Source: Microbacterium sp. VKM Ac-2923 (GTDB lineage Bacteria; Actinomycetota; Actinomycetes; Actinomycetales; Microbacteriaceae). Taken from it: 64,000 nucleotides of DNA. Below, piece after piece: positions 1-10,356 of this stretch. The notes beneath the pieces were generated by a model. The model ran no database searches. It worked only from the letters and a program-made list of their open reading frames with translations, and was not told the origin of the DNA. The DNA lies in NCBI RefSeq assembly GCF_022815605.1, contig NZ_JALGRP010000005.1, forward strand, positions 124,001 through 188,000. Direction: 5' to 3'. The position numbers and the translations under genes were made by a program. The stretch's first letter is position 1, and every line of letters starts with the position of its first letter.

Positions 1-876
1 GTCGGCGCCGGCGCCGGTACCGCCGTGTCGCTCGCCCCGTTCGCCCACAGCGACGTGCAGTTCGGCGCCGTCCTGGCCGGGGCCACGATCGTATGCTTCT
101 CGTTCATCGGTTTCGATGCGGTGTCGATGTACTCCGAGGAGGCCAAGACACCCAAGATCATGCCCCGCGCGATCCTGCTGACCCTCATCGCCGGTGGCGT
201 GATCTTCCTCATCGCGGCGTACGTCACGCAGCTGCGCTTCCCCGACTCCGCGGCCTTCCCGCCGGAGGCGGTCGAGAACAGCACGTTGCCCGAGATCGGC
301 GTGCAGGTCGGCGGACCGGTGCTGCAGGCCGTCCTCACGGCGGCCGGATTCGCCGCCACCCTGGCCTCGTGGCTGGCCTCGCACGCCTCGGTGTCGCGCA
401 TGCTCATGGTGATGGGGCGCAACAACGTGCTGCCGCGTCGGATCTTCGGCTTCGTCAACCCCAAGACCCACACCCCGACGTACTCGATCGTCATCGTGGG
501 CCTCGTGAGCCTGCTCGCGATCTCGTTCACGCTCGAGCAGATCGCGGCCTACATCAACTACGGCGCCCTGGTGGCCTTCACGTTCGTGAACGTCTCGGTC
601 ATCGCGTGGTTCGCCGTCCGCAAGGGACTGCGCAAGACCCCGGGTGACATCTTCCGCTACATCGTGATGCCGACCGTCGGCATGCTGCTCACGGGCCTGC
701 TCTGGGTGAATCTCGACGCGCACGCGCTCATCGGCGGTCTGATCTGGTCCGGCATCGGCGTGGTGTACCTCGTCATCCTCACCCGCGGATTCCGCCGTCC
801 GATCGCCTCGTTCGACGAGAACCAGCCCGTGACGGGTGTCAACAAGACGGTTTCGGGCCCGCGCTCAGACGTCTGA
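1..876 (+). CDS. APC-superfamily amino acid permease, C-terminal part (5' end outside window)
   Basis: This is the C-terminal portion of a polytopic amino-acid permease of the APC superfamily; the reading frame is open from the first base, so the start lies upstream of the window. The visible 291 or so residues contain several hydrophobic segments, and the stretch FSFIGFDAVSMYSEEAKTP matches the conserved 'GFD...EE.K.P' region around TM6 of APC permeases. A later 'NNVLPRRIFGFVNPKTHTP' loop is also typical of the family. It would import amino acids or polyamines by proton symport; the substrate cannot be read from the sequence. Family call is secure, substrate unknown. Confidence 0.88.
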   Translation, partial: VGAGAGTAVSLAPFAHSDVQFGAVLAGATIVCFSFIGFDAVSMYSEEAKTPKIMPRAILLTLIAGGVIFLIAAYVTQLRFPDSAAFPPEAVENSTLPEIGVQVGGPVLQAVLTAAGFAATLASWLASHASVSRMLMVMGRNNVLPRRIFGFVNPKTHTPTYSIVIVGLVSLLAISFTLEQIAAYINYGALVAFTFVNVSVIAWFAVRKGLRKTPGDIFRYIVMPTVGMLLTGLLWVNLDAHALIGGLIWSGIGVVYLVILTRGFRRPIASFDENQPVTGVNKTVSGPRSDV

Positions 877-892
877 CCGACGCCGGGGGCCC

Positions 893-1012
893 GGTGTCCG
901 AGGAGCGGATGCCGCGCCCTTCGGCGTGAGCGGCGCGGTGTCCGAGGAACGGATGCCGCGCCCTTCGGCGTGAGCGGCCGCGGAGCGGATGCCGTGCCCT
1001 TCGGCGTGGTCG
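893..1012. repeat. Degenerate 44-bp tandem repeat after the permease gene
   Basis: About 2.6 imperfect copies of a 44-bp unit beginning 'ggtgtccgagga' (copy starts 893 and 937) fill the space between the convergent permease and subtilase genes. Each copy contains 'cggatgccg' and 'cccttcggcgtg'. No ORF or clear hairpin terminator was seen here. Confidence 0.8.
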
Positions 1013-1070
1013 GCCGCGATGTCTCCGCCGCCCCGCGACGTCGTCGCGTCGGCCACCCGGAACCGCCGAC

Positions 1071-2648
1071 TCAGGGCCCACTCGCGGTCACCGGTTCGGT
1101 GGTGACCGCCGCGCCCGACGGCATCCGCGCCGAGCCCGTGACGCGGACGGTGTACGAGTGCCCCGGCTGCACGTCGGTGAACACGGTCGATGAGCGCGTG
1201 GCGGAGACGGTGACCGGGTACTCCTGCCCGGTGGAGCGGTCGGTCACGGTCAGCGCGAATGCCGTGAAGACCCCGATCCGGTTCGTCGTCCACGCCACGG
1301 CGAGACCGGCGGGATCCGCGGTGGCCGTCACCGAGGCGATACGCGGAATCCCCGGGATGGCGGCGACGAGGTCAGGGGTACTGGGCGGAAGGTCCGCGAT
1401 GTGTCCGGTCGCCGCGGCCGTTGTGAGCTCCTGCTGTACCTCGGTCGTCGTCCAGGTCGGGTGCAGTTGGAGCAGCCGTGCGGCGAGCCCCGCCACGTGC
1501 GGGGACGCCATCGAGGTGCCGCTGATCGTGTTGGTCGTGGAGCCGATCCACGTCGAGGTGATGTCGGAGCCCGGGGCGAGGATGTCGACGCACGAGCCCC
1601 AGTTGCTGTACCACGCGAGGGCGCGTGACTCATCGAAAGCACCCACCGTGAGGGGCGCCGCCGCGCTCGCCGGTGACACGTTGCACGCGTCCTGCGCCTC
1701 GTTGCCTGCGGCGACGACGACGACGAATCCCTCATCGGCGAGACCGTCGGCGAAGTCGTCGACCTGACCGATCTTCGGGCTCCCGAGGCTCATGTTCACC
1801 ACCGACTGGGCGGGATCGTTGTTCTGGTAGATCCACAGCAACCCGTAGAGGAGATCGATGATCGACCCCGTGCGGCCGCAGCCGAGCACGCGGACCGGCA
1901 CGATCCGCACGTCTTTCGCGACGCCGTAGGTCGCCGAGCCGACCGTGCCCGCGGCGTGGGTGCCGTGACCGTTGCAGTCCTCGGTGCCGCGGCCGTCGCC
2001 CACCTCGTCATGACCGGCGGCCGCGTCGACACGGCCGCCGAAATCGGGGTGGTCGGACTGCACACCGCTGTCGACGATGAACGCCGTGACCCCGACGCCG
2101 GTGGAGTCGTACAGGTACGCGCCGTCGACGACGGCCCCGGAGTCGTCGACGGCGTCCAGGCCCCACGACGGGACCGGTGTCTGCGCCTCGTCGGCGTGGA
2201 CGACCTCGTTCGGGGTGACCGTCACCTCGGGCAGGGCGTCGCGCACGGTGCCCACGTCGACCGCGGCGACGGCCGCGAACGCCCGATCGCCGAACGTCCG
2301 GGGACTGACGACGTCGATGCCCGGGATCGACGTCAGCCGGTCGAGCTGGTCGACCGGCACGGAGACGAGGTCGTACGACAGCTTGATCTGCAGGCGCTCC
2401 TCATCGGTGGCATCCGCGGGGATGCCGAGGGGCGCCGACCAGGCCGCGGACGTCGCCGAGCGGGGTGTGGCGGACGCGGTCGGCGCGGCTGCAGGCCGTT
2501 CCGCGCCCGCTGGGGCGGTGATCGCGGTGCGCGCGACGTCGCCGGCGGGCCAGAGTACGGCCGTCACGCCCGTCGCGACGAGCAGCGCGGCGACGAGGCC
2601 GAGCGCCCACCGGCGCCGCCGGCCGGAAGGACGGGGACGATGCGACAC
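1071..2648 (-). CDS. Secreted subtilisin-like serine protease (S8 family)
   Basis: The 525-residue protein is an exported serine endopeptidase. An Arg-rich N-terminus is followed by a hydrophobic signal/anchor (about residues 14-33), a linker, a propeptide-like region (about 80-150) and an S8 catalytic domain. The triad is visible: Asp193 (FIVDSGVQ), His228 (NGHGTHAAG) and Ser379 (SGTSMASPHVAG), with oxyanion Asn316 (AAGN). The last 90 or so residues look like a fibronectin-III-type domain. The start is a GTG at 2648 preceded by AGAAGGAG at good spacing; an upstream ATG lacks a ribosome site. The gene lies 20 bp downstream of the Tat-exported repeat protein, so the two are probably one operon. 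Natural substrate unknown. Confidence 0.92.
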   Translation of the reverse strand: MSHRPRPSGRRRRWALGLVAALLVATGVTAVLWPAGDVARTAITAPAGAERPAAAPTASATPRSATSAAWSAPLGIPADATDEERLQIKLSYDLVSVPVDQLDRLTSIPGIDVVSPRTFGDRAFAAVAAVDVGTVRDALPEVTVTPNEVVHADEAQTPVPSWGLDAVDDSGAVVDGAYLYDSTGVGVTAFIVDSGVQSDHPDFGGRVDAAAGHDEVGDGRGTEDCNGHGTHAAGTVGSATYGVAKDVRIVPVRVLGCGRTGSIIDLLYGLLWIYQNNDPAQSVVNMSLGSPKIGQVDDFADGLADEGFVVVVAAGNEAQDACNVSPASAAAPLTVGAFDESRALAWYSNWGSCVDILAPGSDITSTWIGSTTNTISGTSMASPHVAGLAARLLQLHPTWTTTEVQQELTTAAATGHIADLPPSTPDLVAAIPGIPRIASVTATADPAGLAVAWTTNRIGVFTAFALTVTDRSTGQEYPVTVSATRSSTVFTDVQPGHSYTVRVTGSARMPSGAAVTTEPVTASGP

Positions 2649-2668
2649 GGGCTCTCCTTCTCGTTCGT

Positions 2669-4120
2669 TCAGCACGACGCCACCGCCGCGCTGAGGGGCA
2701 CCACGACGCGCGTGTCGCCGCGCATCGCCGGCGACGCCGCTCCGACGGCGCGGACGTCGGAGGCGACGAGGCCCACTCCGTCTTGATGGATGGTCGTCCC
2801 CACGCGGAACAGGTCAGCTCCCAGCGGCGTCGCCCCTGACGGAACGACGCGGGCCGCCCGCACGGTGTTGCCGGACACCATGAACAGGGCGGCATCCCCG
2901 GTCGTCGTGGTGAGCGGCAGCAACCGCTCGCCGGCGTAGTACGGATTGGGGGTGAGCGCGCCCCAGGATGCGATCCCGGATGCCACGGCACCCGCGCCGA
3001 ATGCGGTGGTCCCGTCCCAGCTGACGCGATGGATCGCGCCGGCGGCGAAGAACAGGTCGTCGGCGATGGGCGTCGCGCCGGCCGGTGGCCCCCCGGGGGA
3101 GCCGAACTCGAACGCCGTCCGGGTGTCGCCGTCGGGGAGGCGCAGCAGCCGCGGCGAGCCGTCCGTCGCGCGATAGGGAAGGTACAGCCGCCCCGTCGAG
3201 TCGGCGTCGTGGTCGATGAGCTGTCCGCAGAGGTCGACGTCGGAGGCGACGATGCCGGCACCACGATGAAGAGTGGAACCGGAGAGGAACAGGTCGCCCG
3301 CGATCGGCGTCGCCTGCGACGGGATGCCGGCGACGGCGCTCACCGCATTCGATGCGGTGTCGAAGACCGACGCGCTGCCGTCGTCGAGGCGCAGCGGGAG
3401 AAGAAAGGCCGTCGCGTCGTCCGCCGACGGGGCAAGCGCACCGAAGGCAGCGATTCCCGTGGCGACGACGCCCGCGCCCGCGCGATGCAGCACGCCCGCC
3501 GACAGGAAGAGATCGAGGGCCACCGGCGTCGCGCCGACCGGAATGGCGGGGGCGTCCGACAACCCGCGAGGGGATGCGAGGATCCGGGCGTCGAACGACG
3601 CGAGCGTCGCCGTGCCCCCCGTCGCACCCGTTGCAGTGGCGGCGATGCTGCCGGTCGCGCCGCCGCCGGGCACGTGGATCGTGCCGCAAGCCGCCCGGCC
3701 GTCGCCGTCGGTCACGACCGAGCGGGTGACGAAGCCACCGTCGAAGACGTAGCCCCCCGCGAGCTGCAGCACCACCCCGGCCCCGGCGACGGCATCGGCA
3801 CCGTCGGCGAGCCGCACCTCGGCGTCGGTGATCACGCCGCACGCGACACCGGCGTACGACGTCGACGAGAACGTCAGCGCCGGGCCCGAGACCGCCGCCG
3901 CGGGCGATGCGGAGACGAGGACGATCGCCGGGACCGCCCAGGCTGAGGCGTGCAGGACGGCTCGGCGGTCGAGAACGGGAACGCCCGCAGCCCCGGGACC
4001 ACCCGCAGGCCCGGGTACGGCCGTCGGCCCGGGGCCGCCCGCTGCTGGTGCGGCGGTCGGGACGGACGCGACATCGGGCGGGGCGGAGGACCGTCGCGGT
4101 GGATCTGGGAGGTGGGACAC
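2669..4120 (-). CDS. Tat-exported protein with internal beta-type repeats, unknown function
   Basis: This 483-residue protein has a Pro/Ala-rich N-terminal tail, then 'DRRAVLHASAWAVPAIVLV' ending in an AxA site, which reads as a twin-arginine export signal. The mature part opens with an Ig-like region (FSSTSYAGVACG...) and then four related blocks of roughly 70-80 residues. Each has the pattern 'GATP(I/L)(A/G)(D/A)DLF...(L/I)H...G(A/V)GxVA(S/T)(G/D)', suggesting a beta-propeller or repeat surface protein. The start is a GTG at 4120 preceded by AAAGGACGG. It precedes the subtilase gene by 20 bp, so the protease could process it or share its location. No catalytic motif was seen, and I do not recognise the family. 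Confidence 0.75.
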   Translation of the reverse strand: MSHLPDPPRRSSAPPDVASVPTAAPAAGGPGPTAVPGPAGGPGAAGVPVLDRRAVLHASAWAVPAIVLVSASPAAAVSGPALTFSSTSYAGVACGVITDAEVRLADGADAVAGAGVVLQLAGGYVFDGGFVTRSVVTDGDGRAACGTIHVPGGGATGSIAATATGATGGTATLASFDARILASPRGLSDAPAIPVGATPVALDLFLSAGVLHRAGAGVVATGIAAFGALAPSADDATAFLLPLRLDDGSASVFDTASNAVSAVAGIPSQATPIAGDLFLSGSTLHRGAGIVASDVDLCGQLIDHDADSTGRLYLPYRATDGSPRLLRLPDGDTRTAFEFGSPGGPPAGATPIADDLFFAAGAIHRVSWDGTTAFGAGAVASGIASWGALTPNPYYAGERLLPLTTTTGDAALFMVSGNTVRAARVVPSGATPLGADLFRVGTTIHQDGVGLVASDVRAVGAASPAMRGDTRVVVPLSAAVASC

Positions 4121-4381
4121 GAGCGTCCGTCCTTTCCGTGCCGGGCGCGCCGGGTGCGCGGCGGGGCAGTCGACGTGTCGCGAGCCTGTCGTACGGGCCG
4201 ACCGCACCCGCGAGCGCGGGGACGGCGGTCCTCGGGGTGAGGGACGGGCGGGGTCTCATCCCGGACGCCGCCCGCCCCGGTCGCGCGCGCACCGCCTGAC
4301 CTCCGCGGACGACCCGCCGCGGTGACGCGCGAGCCGCCCGACCTCAGCCGGCGGGGAGCCGCCCGACCGATTCACCTGCAT

Positions 4382-4409
4382 GGTCACCCGCCGACGTGGT
4401 CGGGTGACC
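4382..4409. promoter_or_regulatory. Inverted repeat upstream of jetA (candidate operator)
   Basis: GGTCACCCG and CGGGTGACC form perfect 9-bp arms around a 10-bp spacer. The symmetry continues outward as CGATTC (4367-4372 region) and GAATCG after an asymmetric gap. It sits about 27 bp upstream of the jetA -10 box (TAGACT, 4437-4442). The rest of the divergent gap 4121-4449 shows only GC-rich sequence and promoter elements. Confidence 0.5.
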
Positions 4410-4449
4410 GAATCGTGGGCACACGGCCCCCGCCGGTAGACTCCTCTCA

Positions 4450-5925
4450 GTGACCCGTACCCGCGCCGAAGCCGCCTACCTGCGCTCGGTCACGGCGTTC
4501 AAGAACCCCACGCTCGACCTGCTGCACGGGCGTTTCGCGCCCTTCGTCGTGGCCGTGCTGTCGGTGGTGTTCTCACCCGATCGTCCCGCCGTCGCTGTCG
4601 CCGACGCGCACGTCGAGGTCGCCGAGGCGGTCGAAGAGCTGCGCGCGGCCGGGATCGACACCGACGCAGACAGGCGCATCCCCGCGGGCTCGGCGCGCGA
4701 CATCTGCCGCGGATGGGTGCGCGTGGGCTGGCTGAGCCTGCAGATCGAGGACGACGCCGAGGTGTACCGCCTCTCGGCGCACGCGGTCGGCGCTCTCGAG
4801 ATCGCCGGGCGTGCCGGCGGCGGGCGCGCCCGCGTCTCCCGCTCCCGGGTGCGAACCCTGCTGGACGCCGTCGAGCGCCTGGCCCGCGACGCCGAGAGCG
4901 ACCCCGCGCGTCGGCGCGCGGCGTTGATCGAGGAGCGCGCGGCGCTGGATGCCGAGATCGCCGCGCTCGAGGACGGCATCGTCGAACCCCTCGACGACGA
5001 CCACCTGCTGGAGGAGGCCGAGAACGTCATCCACCTCGCCCGCGAGCTCCCCGCCGACTTCTCCCGCGTCGCGGAGTCGATCGCGGCGATGCAGCGCGAC
5101 GTGGTCGCCGAGCTCCGCCGCGACGTGCGCCCCACCGGCGACGTGCTGCGCGAGTACCTCGAACGCGGCCGCCACGTGATGCAGGCGACCCCCGAGGGCC
5201 GGGCGTTCCAGGGAGCTCTCCGCCTGATCGGCGACCCCGAGAACATCGACGACCTCACCGACCAGCTGCACGCCGTGCTCACCCAGCCGTTCTCGCGGCT
5301 CATGACCGCCGAGCAGCGAGCGGAACTGGACGCCATCGCCCGCCGCGTCGAGGCGGGTGTGCAAGAGGTGCTCACCACGCAGCGACGAGCCTCGCACGTC
5401 ATCACCGCGCAGGTGCGCACCCACGATCCGATCCGCGATCGGCAGGTCGACGACCTGCTGCGCGGGGTCATGGCGGGGCTCCACCGCTGGAGTCAGACCC
5501 GCGCGCCGGGACGCGTGGACCCCGTGCGCACGCTGCCGCTGGCCGATATCGGGCACCTCCGACAATCGCTCAGCGACCTGCGTCCGCCCGGGGCGCCCGA
5601 GCCGCTGGCATCCGGAGAGGCCGACGCCGAGTTCGTCGATGCCGACACGCGCGCGTGGGGCGGGCCGCACTACGCCGAGCTCGAGGCGTACGTCGCGACC
5701 CTCGGCGAGGGCTTCGACCTCGCGACCGCTTTCTCGCGCGCCTCCGCCGACACCCGCCGTCCGGTCGACCTCGTCGGCCTGCTGGAGATCGTGCATCGCC
5801 GTGGACTCATCGAGACCGACGACGTCTCGATCGTCGAGGCCGTACGCCCCGACGGCACCACCCGGCGCTTCGCCTTCGGCGCGGTCGCCGCCGGAAACCC
5901 CAACGAAAGGGATGCCGATGACTGA
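4450..5925 (+). CDS. jetA: JetA / MksF-like kleisin (DUF3375)
   Basis: JetA is the kleisin-like subunit of the Wadjet/MksBEFG SMC-type complex, which extrudes and cleaves plasmid DNA. The 491-residue protein shows DUF3375 features: an N-terminal winged-helix-like part with '[17 protein letters not shown]', a Glu/Arg-rich helical middle (about residues 150-210) and a second helical block after 300. Transcription looks leaderless: TAGACT (4437-4442) lies 7 nt before the GTG start. It overlaps jetB by 8 nt, and jetB overlaps jetC by 4 nt, so the three are one operon. Family assignment rests on motif recognition and on the very typical DUF3375-DUF4194-ATPase order. Confidence 0.88.
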   Translation: MTRTRAEAAYLRSVTAFKNPTLDLLHGRFAPFVVAVLSVVFSPDRPAVAVADAHVEVAEAVEELRAAGIDTDADRRIPAGSARDICRGWVRVGWLSLQIEDDAEVYRLSAHAVGALEIAGRAGGGRARVSRSRVRTLLDAVERLARDAESDPARRRAALIEERAALDAEIAALEDGIVEPLDDDHLLEEAENVIHLARELPADFSRVAESIAAMQRDVVAELRRDVRPTGDVLREYLERGRHVMQATPEGRAFQGALRLIGDPENIDDLTDQLHAVLTQPFSRLMTAEQRAELDAIARRVEAGVQEVLTTQRRASHVITAQVRTHDPIRDRQVDDLLRGVMAGLHRWSQTRAPGRVDPVRTLPLADIGHLRQSLSDLRPPGAPEPLASGEADAEFVDADTRAWGGPHYAELEAYVATLGEGFDLATAFSRASADTRRPVDLVGLLEIVHRRGLIETDDVSIVEAVRPDGTTRRFAFGAVAAGNPNERDADD

Positions 5926-6781
5926 CGTGGACACGTTCGCGCCCGCCGCCGCGATTTCGGCCACGGGCGCCGACACGGCCGCGGGCGACGGAAATGCGTC
6001 TCGCGCGCGTCCCGACGACGCCGAAACCCCCGCGTTCATCGCCCCGGTCGCGATGGAGAACGACCCCGACGCGCTCTTCGCGGGCGATCGCGGCATCCTG
6101 GATGCCGACGTGCGGCGGGTGCTCGTGCGGATCCTGCAGCGCCGGTTCTTGCTGGCGGAGTCCTCGCCGGCGGAATGGAAGCTGCTGCTCGAGCACCAGC
6201 AGATGATCGAATCGCGCCTGAACGATCTGTTCGTGCGGCTCGTGGTCGATCACTCCCGGGGCGTGGCCTACAAGGAGCAGGTGCGGAGCGACGAGGTCGA
6301 CGTGCCGATCCTGCTGAAGGACGAGGCGTACTCGCGCGCCGAGACGCTGGTGCTGGTGTACCTGCGCACGGTGTTCCAGCGCGAGACGACCGCGGGCACG
6401 GCATCCGCCCGCGTCGACGTCGAGGAGGTCGAGCAGACCGTGCTGACCTACTTCGCCGAGACCGACGGCACGCGCGCGAGCCAGCAGCGGGCCGTCCGCA
6501 CGGCGATCGCGCGCCTGGACCGCGAGGGCATCATCGAGGAGGAGTCCGAGGGGCGCTATCGCATCGGACCGCTGATCGAGATCGTGCTGAGCGCCGAGAC
6601 GCTGCGCGAGCTCCAGACATGGCTCGAGGAGCAGACGCGGGATGCCGCGACGCCGGGTCCGCACGGGCCCGGCGCGTCGGCATCCGCGGTGTCGGCTGGT
6701 GACCCCGAGATGCCGGCATCCGGGGTCTCCGACCAGCCCACGGGGTCCGACGCGACTTCTCAGGGAGGTCTTCTTTCATGA
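5918..6781 (+). CDS. jetB: JetB / MksE-like subunit (DUF4194)
   Basis: JetB is the small winged-helix (KITE-type) partner that binds JetA and the SMC-like ATPase JetC. The 287-residue product has an Ala-rich variable N-terminus (about 40 residues), then the DUF4194 core with '[16 protein letters not shown]', '[19 protein letters not shown]' and '[20 protein letters not shown]'. A variable Ala/Gly/Ser-rich tail follows residue 230 or so. I chose the ATG at 5918 because GAAAGG lies 7 nt upstream; an ATG at 5912 is too close to that site. It overlaps jetA by 8 nt and ends in an ATGA overlap with jetC, indicating translational coupling. Confidence 0.87.
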   Translation: MTDVDTFAPAAAISATGADTAAGDGNASRARPDDAETPAFIAPVAMENDPDALFAGDRGILDADVRRVLVRILQRRFLLAESSPAEWKLLLEHQQMIESRLNDLFVRLVVDHSRGVAYKEQVRSDEVDVPILLKDEAYSRAETLVLVYLRTVFQRETTAGTASARVDVEEVEQTVLTYFAETDGTRASQQRAVRTAIARLDREGIIEEESEGRYRIGPLIEIVLSAETLRELQTWLEEQTRDAATPGPHGPGASASAVSAGDPEMPASGVSDQPTGSDATSQGGLLS

Positions 6782-9700
6782 CCATGCTCGACACCCTCTT
6801 CGGACTCATCCCCGCCGCCTCTCGCGGTCAGCAGTGGGTCGTCGAAGATCTGCAGTTGATCAACTGGGGCGGCTACGACGGCACGCATCGGGTGCGCTTC
6901 GCGCCCACCGCGACGCTCCTGTGCGGCGGGTCGGGGTCGGGGAAGTCGACCCTGATGGACGCGTACGTCGCGCTGATGATGCCGCACACGACGCCCTTCA
7001 ACGGCGCCTCGAACGGCGCGGTCGTCGGGCGCCCGCGCGGGCAGGAACAGCGCAACATCCTGTCGTACGGTCGCGGCAAGCTCGACGAGTCGCGCACCGA
7101 CGAGGGCACGAAGGTGCGGGTGCTGCGCGGCGACGGCGTCGACACCTGGACCGCCATCGCCATGACCTGGGCGGACCACGACGGCGCGCGGTTCACGGCC
7201 GTGCGGGCGTGGTACATCCCGGCGGCGGCGCGGACCCTCGACGACGCCGTGAAGGTACGCGCCACCGTGCACGGCCCGTTCGACCTGCGCGATCTCGACC
7301 GGGCGGCGCAGAGCCACCTCTCCGACTCCGCGGTGCGGGCGACGGGCCTGGACACCCTCGCGACCGACCGCGAGTTCTCGGCGCGGCTGCACGCGGTGCT
7401 CGGGATCGGTGCAGCGGGCGCGGGGGCGAAGGCCATGAGCCTGCTCGCGCGCATCCAGGCGGGCCAGCAGATCACCACGGTCGACGATCTCTACAAGCGC
7501 ATGGTGCTCGAGGAGCCCGAGACGCTCGCGGTCGCCGACGCCGTCGTGTCGCACTTCGACGGCCTCGAGGGCACGCGCACGCGCATGCTCGAGGCGCGCC
7601 AGCAGGTGCGGGCGCTTCAGCCGATCCGCGCGATGAAGACGCGCATCGACGAGGCGGCCGAGCGCCTGCGCCTCATCGACGCGCTCGGGCGCTTCAGCGA
7701 TCCGGAGTCGCGCGCGTCGCTGTGGCGCGCGCAGCGCCGCGTCGACCTGCTCGGCGACGTCGAGGCGGAGCTGCGCGACCGCACTCACGCCACCGACGCG
7801 CTCGTGCGCGAACGTCAGGCCCTCGCCGACGCGGCCGAGGCGGAGCGCGAGGGACTCGGCGACGTGCTGCGCGCGGCCGGTGGTGACCGGCTCGACGCCG
7901 CCCAGCGCGAGCTGCGGGGCCTCGAGCGACGACGGGCGGGCATGCAGCGCGACCGCGAGCGGTTCGAGGCGGCGCTCGCGGTGCTGTCGGTCGAGGTGTC
8001 GTCGGCCGACCGGTTCGCCGCCCTCGCCGACGAGGCACGACGCGCCCTCGCGGACGCGGATGCCAAGACCGCCGTCCGCGACGCGTTCGTCGCCGCCAGC
8101 AGCACCCACACGGAGCTGCGGCGCGGCCTCTCGTCCCTGGAGGCCGAGCATCGCCGGACGCAGACCCGCGACGACAACATCCCACAGCGCTTGCACGAGG
8201 CCCGCGAGGCTCTGGCCGAGGCCGCGGGTCTCACTGCGGCCGACCTCCCCTTCGTGGCCGAGCTCGTGGACGTCCGCACCGAGTACGAGCCGTGGCGTGG
8301 GGCGTTCACGCTGGCCCTCGGCGGGTTCGCGACGACGGTGCTGGTGGATGCCGCTCATCTGGCATCCTTCCGATCCGCGATCGACGGCGTGCGGGTGAGC
8401 GAGCGACTGCGGTTCGAGGGCGTGACGACCGGGCTGCCCCAACGCACCGGCCTCGACCCCGCGACCCTCCCGGGGCGCCTGGAGTACCGCCGCTCCCCCT
8501 TCACCGGCTGGCTGCAGGACCGCCTCGAGCAGCAGTTCGCGTTCGTCTGCGTCGACGGCACCTCGGAGCTGTCGGCGCACCGCCTGTCGCTGACGATCTC
8601 GGGGCAGACCTCCCAGGGGTCGCGGGGGGCGCACGGCGGGTCGGTCCGCCAGAGCGTGCTCGGTTTCTCGTCGCGGGTGCGCCTGACCGAACTCGGCGAG
8701 CAGATCGTCACGGTGCGACGTGATCTCGCGGCCGCCGCGGCCGCGGTCGAGACGGCGGCGGCCGCTCTCGACGCGTTCGACGAACGACGCACCGCCCACG
8801 AGAAGATCGCCGACCTCACGTGGGACCAGGTCGACACGGCATCCGTCCACCGCGATCTCGAACGCTGGACCGAGACCATCGCCGAGATCACCGCGGGCAA
8901 TCCTCGGATCGCCGAGCTGCAGGAGCAGATCTCGGGGACGCGGTCCCGAGCCGCGCGATTGCGCGAGGAAATCGGCGGGGCGAAGACCGAGCAGCAGGCG
9001 CTCGCTGCACGGTGGGCCGGGATCACCGACGACGTGGATGCCGCGCAGATGCTGCTCGATCGCGCGGAAGACACGGGAGTCGCCCTCTCGCCCGAGGAAG
9101 CCGCGTATCTCGACGGCATGTTCGTCACGCCCTCCGGTGACGACGCCACCCCCTCGCAGCGGCTCGCCCGCTTCGACGCGGCGCTGGAGACCGCATCGAG
9201 ACGGCTGCTCGAGGAGCAGCGGTCGGCGCAGGAGACCTGGGGAGACCAGCGCGAGAGCCTGCGACGCACGCTCATCGCCTTCACCGACCGCTGGCCGAGC
9301 CCGAACCTGCTGGCCGAGCCCGACGAGTCGCTCGGCGATTTCGAGCGGATCCTCGCCGACCTCGAGGCGAGCGGCCTCCACGAGCTCGAGGCGGAGTGGC
9401 GCGACAGCCTGCTGCGGCTGTCGGGCAACGACCTGACCAACCTCGACTCGGCGCTCACGCGCGCACTGCGCGAGATGCGCGAGCGCATCGCGCCGATCAA
9501 CGACATCATGCAGGACCTGCCCTTCTACGACGACGAGCACCGCCTGCAGATCGTGCCTCGCGAGAGTCAGTCGGAGGTGCGGCGCCGGTTCCGCCGCGAG
9601 CTCCGCGACGTGCGGGCGGCGATCGACGCGGCGTCGTCGGAGGCGGAGCGCGAGGCCGTGTACGGGCGGATGGCCCGGCTCATCGGGAGGATCCGGCCCA

Positions 9701-10125
9701 CGGCTCCCGACTTCGCCGATCTGGTCGATGTGCGCAACCACGTGCGGGTCAGCGCCGAGCGCTTCCGCGCCGACACCGGCGAGCACGTCGCGCTCTACGA
9801 CCACATCGGCGAGAAGTCGGGAGGCGAGTCGCAGGAGCTCATCGCGTTCATCGTCGGCGCGGCGCTGCGGTACCAGCTCGGGGATGCCGGGGCCGAGCGG
9901 CCGCGGTACGCGCCGGTGTTCCTCGACGAGGCGCTCATCAAAGCCGACGCGCACTTCACCAAACGGGCGATCGGCGCGTGGCGCGGGTTGGGGTTCCAGC
10001 TCGTCATCGGTGCGCCGAACGACAAGTACAGCGCGATCGAGCCGCACGTGGATGTCGAGTACGACATCCTCAAGGACACGCGCGGGCGGTCGTGGGCGAA
10101 GGCGAAGGTGGGGGTGGCGGGCTGA
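6778..10125 (+). CDS. jetC: JetC / MksB-like SMC-family ATPase
   Basis: JetC is the SMC/Rad50-like motor of the Wadjet complex. The 1115-residue protein has Walker [10 protein letters not shown] at residues 50-58, long Arg/Glu/Ala-rich coiled coils (about 260-480 and 650-900) flanking a hinge-like region, the ABC signature SGGES near residues 1014-1018, and Walker B VFLDEA with Asp1050-Glu1051. Length and motif order fit JetC rather than canonical Smc. It is the last gene of the jetABC operon; a jetD gene (DUF3322/DUF2220 topoisomerase-VI-like nuclease) would normally follow but is absent. Downstream lies only a minisatellite and a convergent DUF222-HNH gene. Confidence 0.9.
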   Translation: MTMLDTLFGLIPAASRGQQWVVEDLQLINWGGYDGTHRVRFAPTATLLCGGSGSGKSTLMDAYVALMMPHTTPFNGASNGAVVGRPRGQEQRNILSYGRGKLDESRTDEGTKVRVLRGDGVDTWTAIAMTWADHDGARFTAVRAWYIPAAARTLDDAVKVRATVHGPFDLRDLDRAAQSHLSDSAVRATGLDTLATDREFSARLHAVLGIGAAGAGAKAMSLLARIQAGQQITTVDDLYKRMVLEEPETLAVADAVVSHFDGLEGTRTRMLEARQQVRALQPIRAMKTRIDEAAERLRLIDALGRFSDPESRASLWRAQRRVDLLGDVEAELRDRTHATDALVRERQALADAAEAEREGLGDVLRAAGGDRLDAAQRELRGLERRRAGMQRDRERFEAALAVLSVEVSSADRFAALADEARRALADADAKTAVRDAFVAASSTHTELRRGLSSLEAEHRRTQTRDDNIPQRLHEAREALAEAAGLTAADLPFVAELVDVRTEYEPWRGAFTLALGGFATTVLVDAAHLASFRSAIDGVRVSERLRFEGVTTGLPQRTGLDPATLPGRLEYRRSPFTGWLQDRLEQQFAFVCVDGTSELSAHRLSLTISGQTSQGSRGAHGGSVRQSVLGFSSRVRLTELGEQIVTVRRDLAAAAAAVETAAAALDAFDERRTAHEKIADLTWDQVDTASVHRDLERWTETIAEITAGNPRIAELQEQISGTRSRAARLREEIGGAKTEQQALAARWAGITDDVDAAQMLLDRAEDTGVALSPEEAAYLDGMFVTPSGDDATPSQRLARFDAALETASRRLLEEQRSAQETWGDQRESLRRTLIAFTDRWPSPNLLAEPDESLGDFERILADLEASGLHELEAEWRDSLLRLSGNDLTNLDSALTRALREMRERIAPINDIMQDLPFYDDEHRLQIVPRESQSEVRRRFRRELRDVRAAIDAASSEAEREAVYGRMARLIGRIRPTAPDFADLVDVRNHVRVSAERFRADTGEHVALYDHIGEKSGGESQELIAFIVGAALRYQLGDAGAERPRYAPVFLDEALIKADAHFTKRAIGAWRGLGFQLVIGAPNDKYSAIEPHVDVEYDILKDTRGRSWAKAKVGVAG

Positions 10126-10201
10126 CTCGGAACACCCGGGGTTCGTCTGGCGACAGTCGCGGCGGAGGGTCGCGGGCGGACGCGTAGGCGCCGGGGTGTG
10201 G

Positions 10202-10313
10202 GTACGGCCTGTGAGTACGGCCTGTGAGTACGGCCTGTGAGTACGGCATGTGAGTACGGCATGTGAGTACGGCATGTGAGTACGGCATGTGAGTACGGCA
10301 TGTGAGTACGGCC
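10202..10313. repeat. 13-bp minisatellite downstream of jetC
   Basis: Eight complete head-to-tail copies of a 13-bp unit run from 10202 to 10305, followed by a partial ninth. Copies 1-3 read gtacggcctgtga and copies 4-8 read gtacggcatgtga, so the array is two blocks of identical units. There are no unique spacers, so it is not a CRISPR. The rest of the 10126-10356 gap shows no gene. Confidence 0.95.
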
Positions 10314-10356
10314 GCGGTCGTGAGCCGAGGAAAGCTACGACGGGTCGTCCCCGTCG

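Noticed and set aside
6760..10275. Very long antisense frame opposite jetC
   Set aside because: It is a codon-bias shadow: Arg/Ala/His-rich composition, no domain, no start signals, and its N-terminus is made of translated 13-bp repeats.
10202..10313. CRISPR array
   Set aside because: The 13-bp units are contiguous with no spacers and there are no cas genes.
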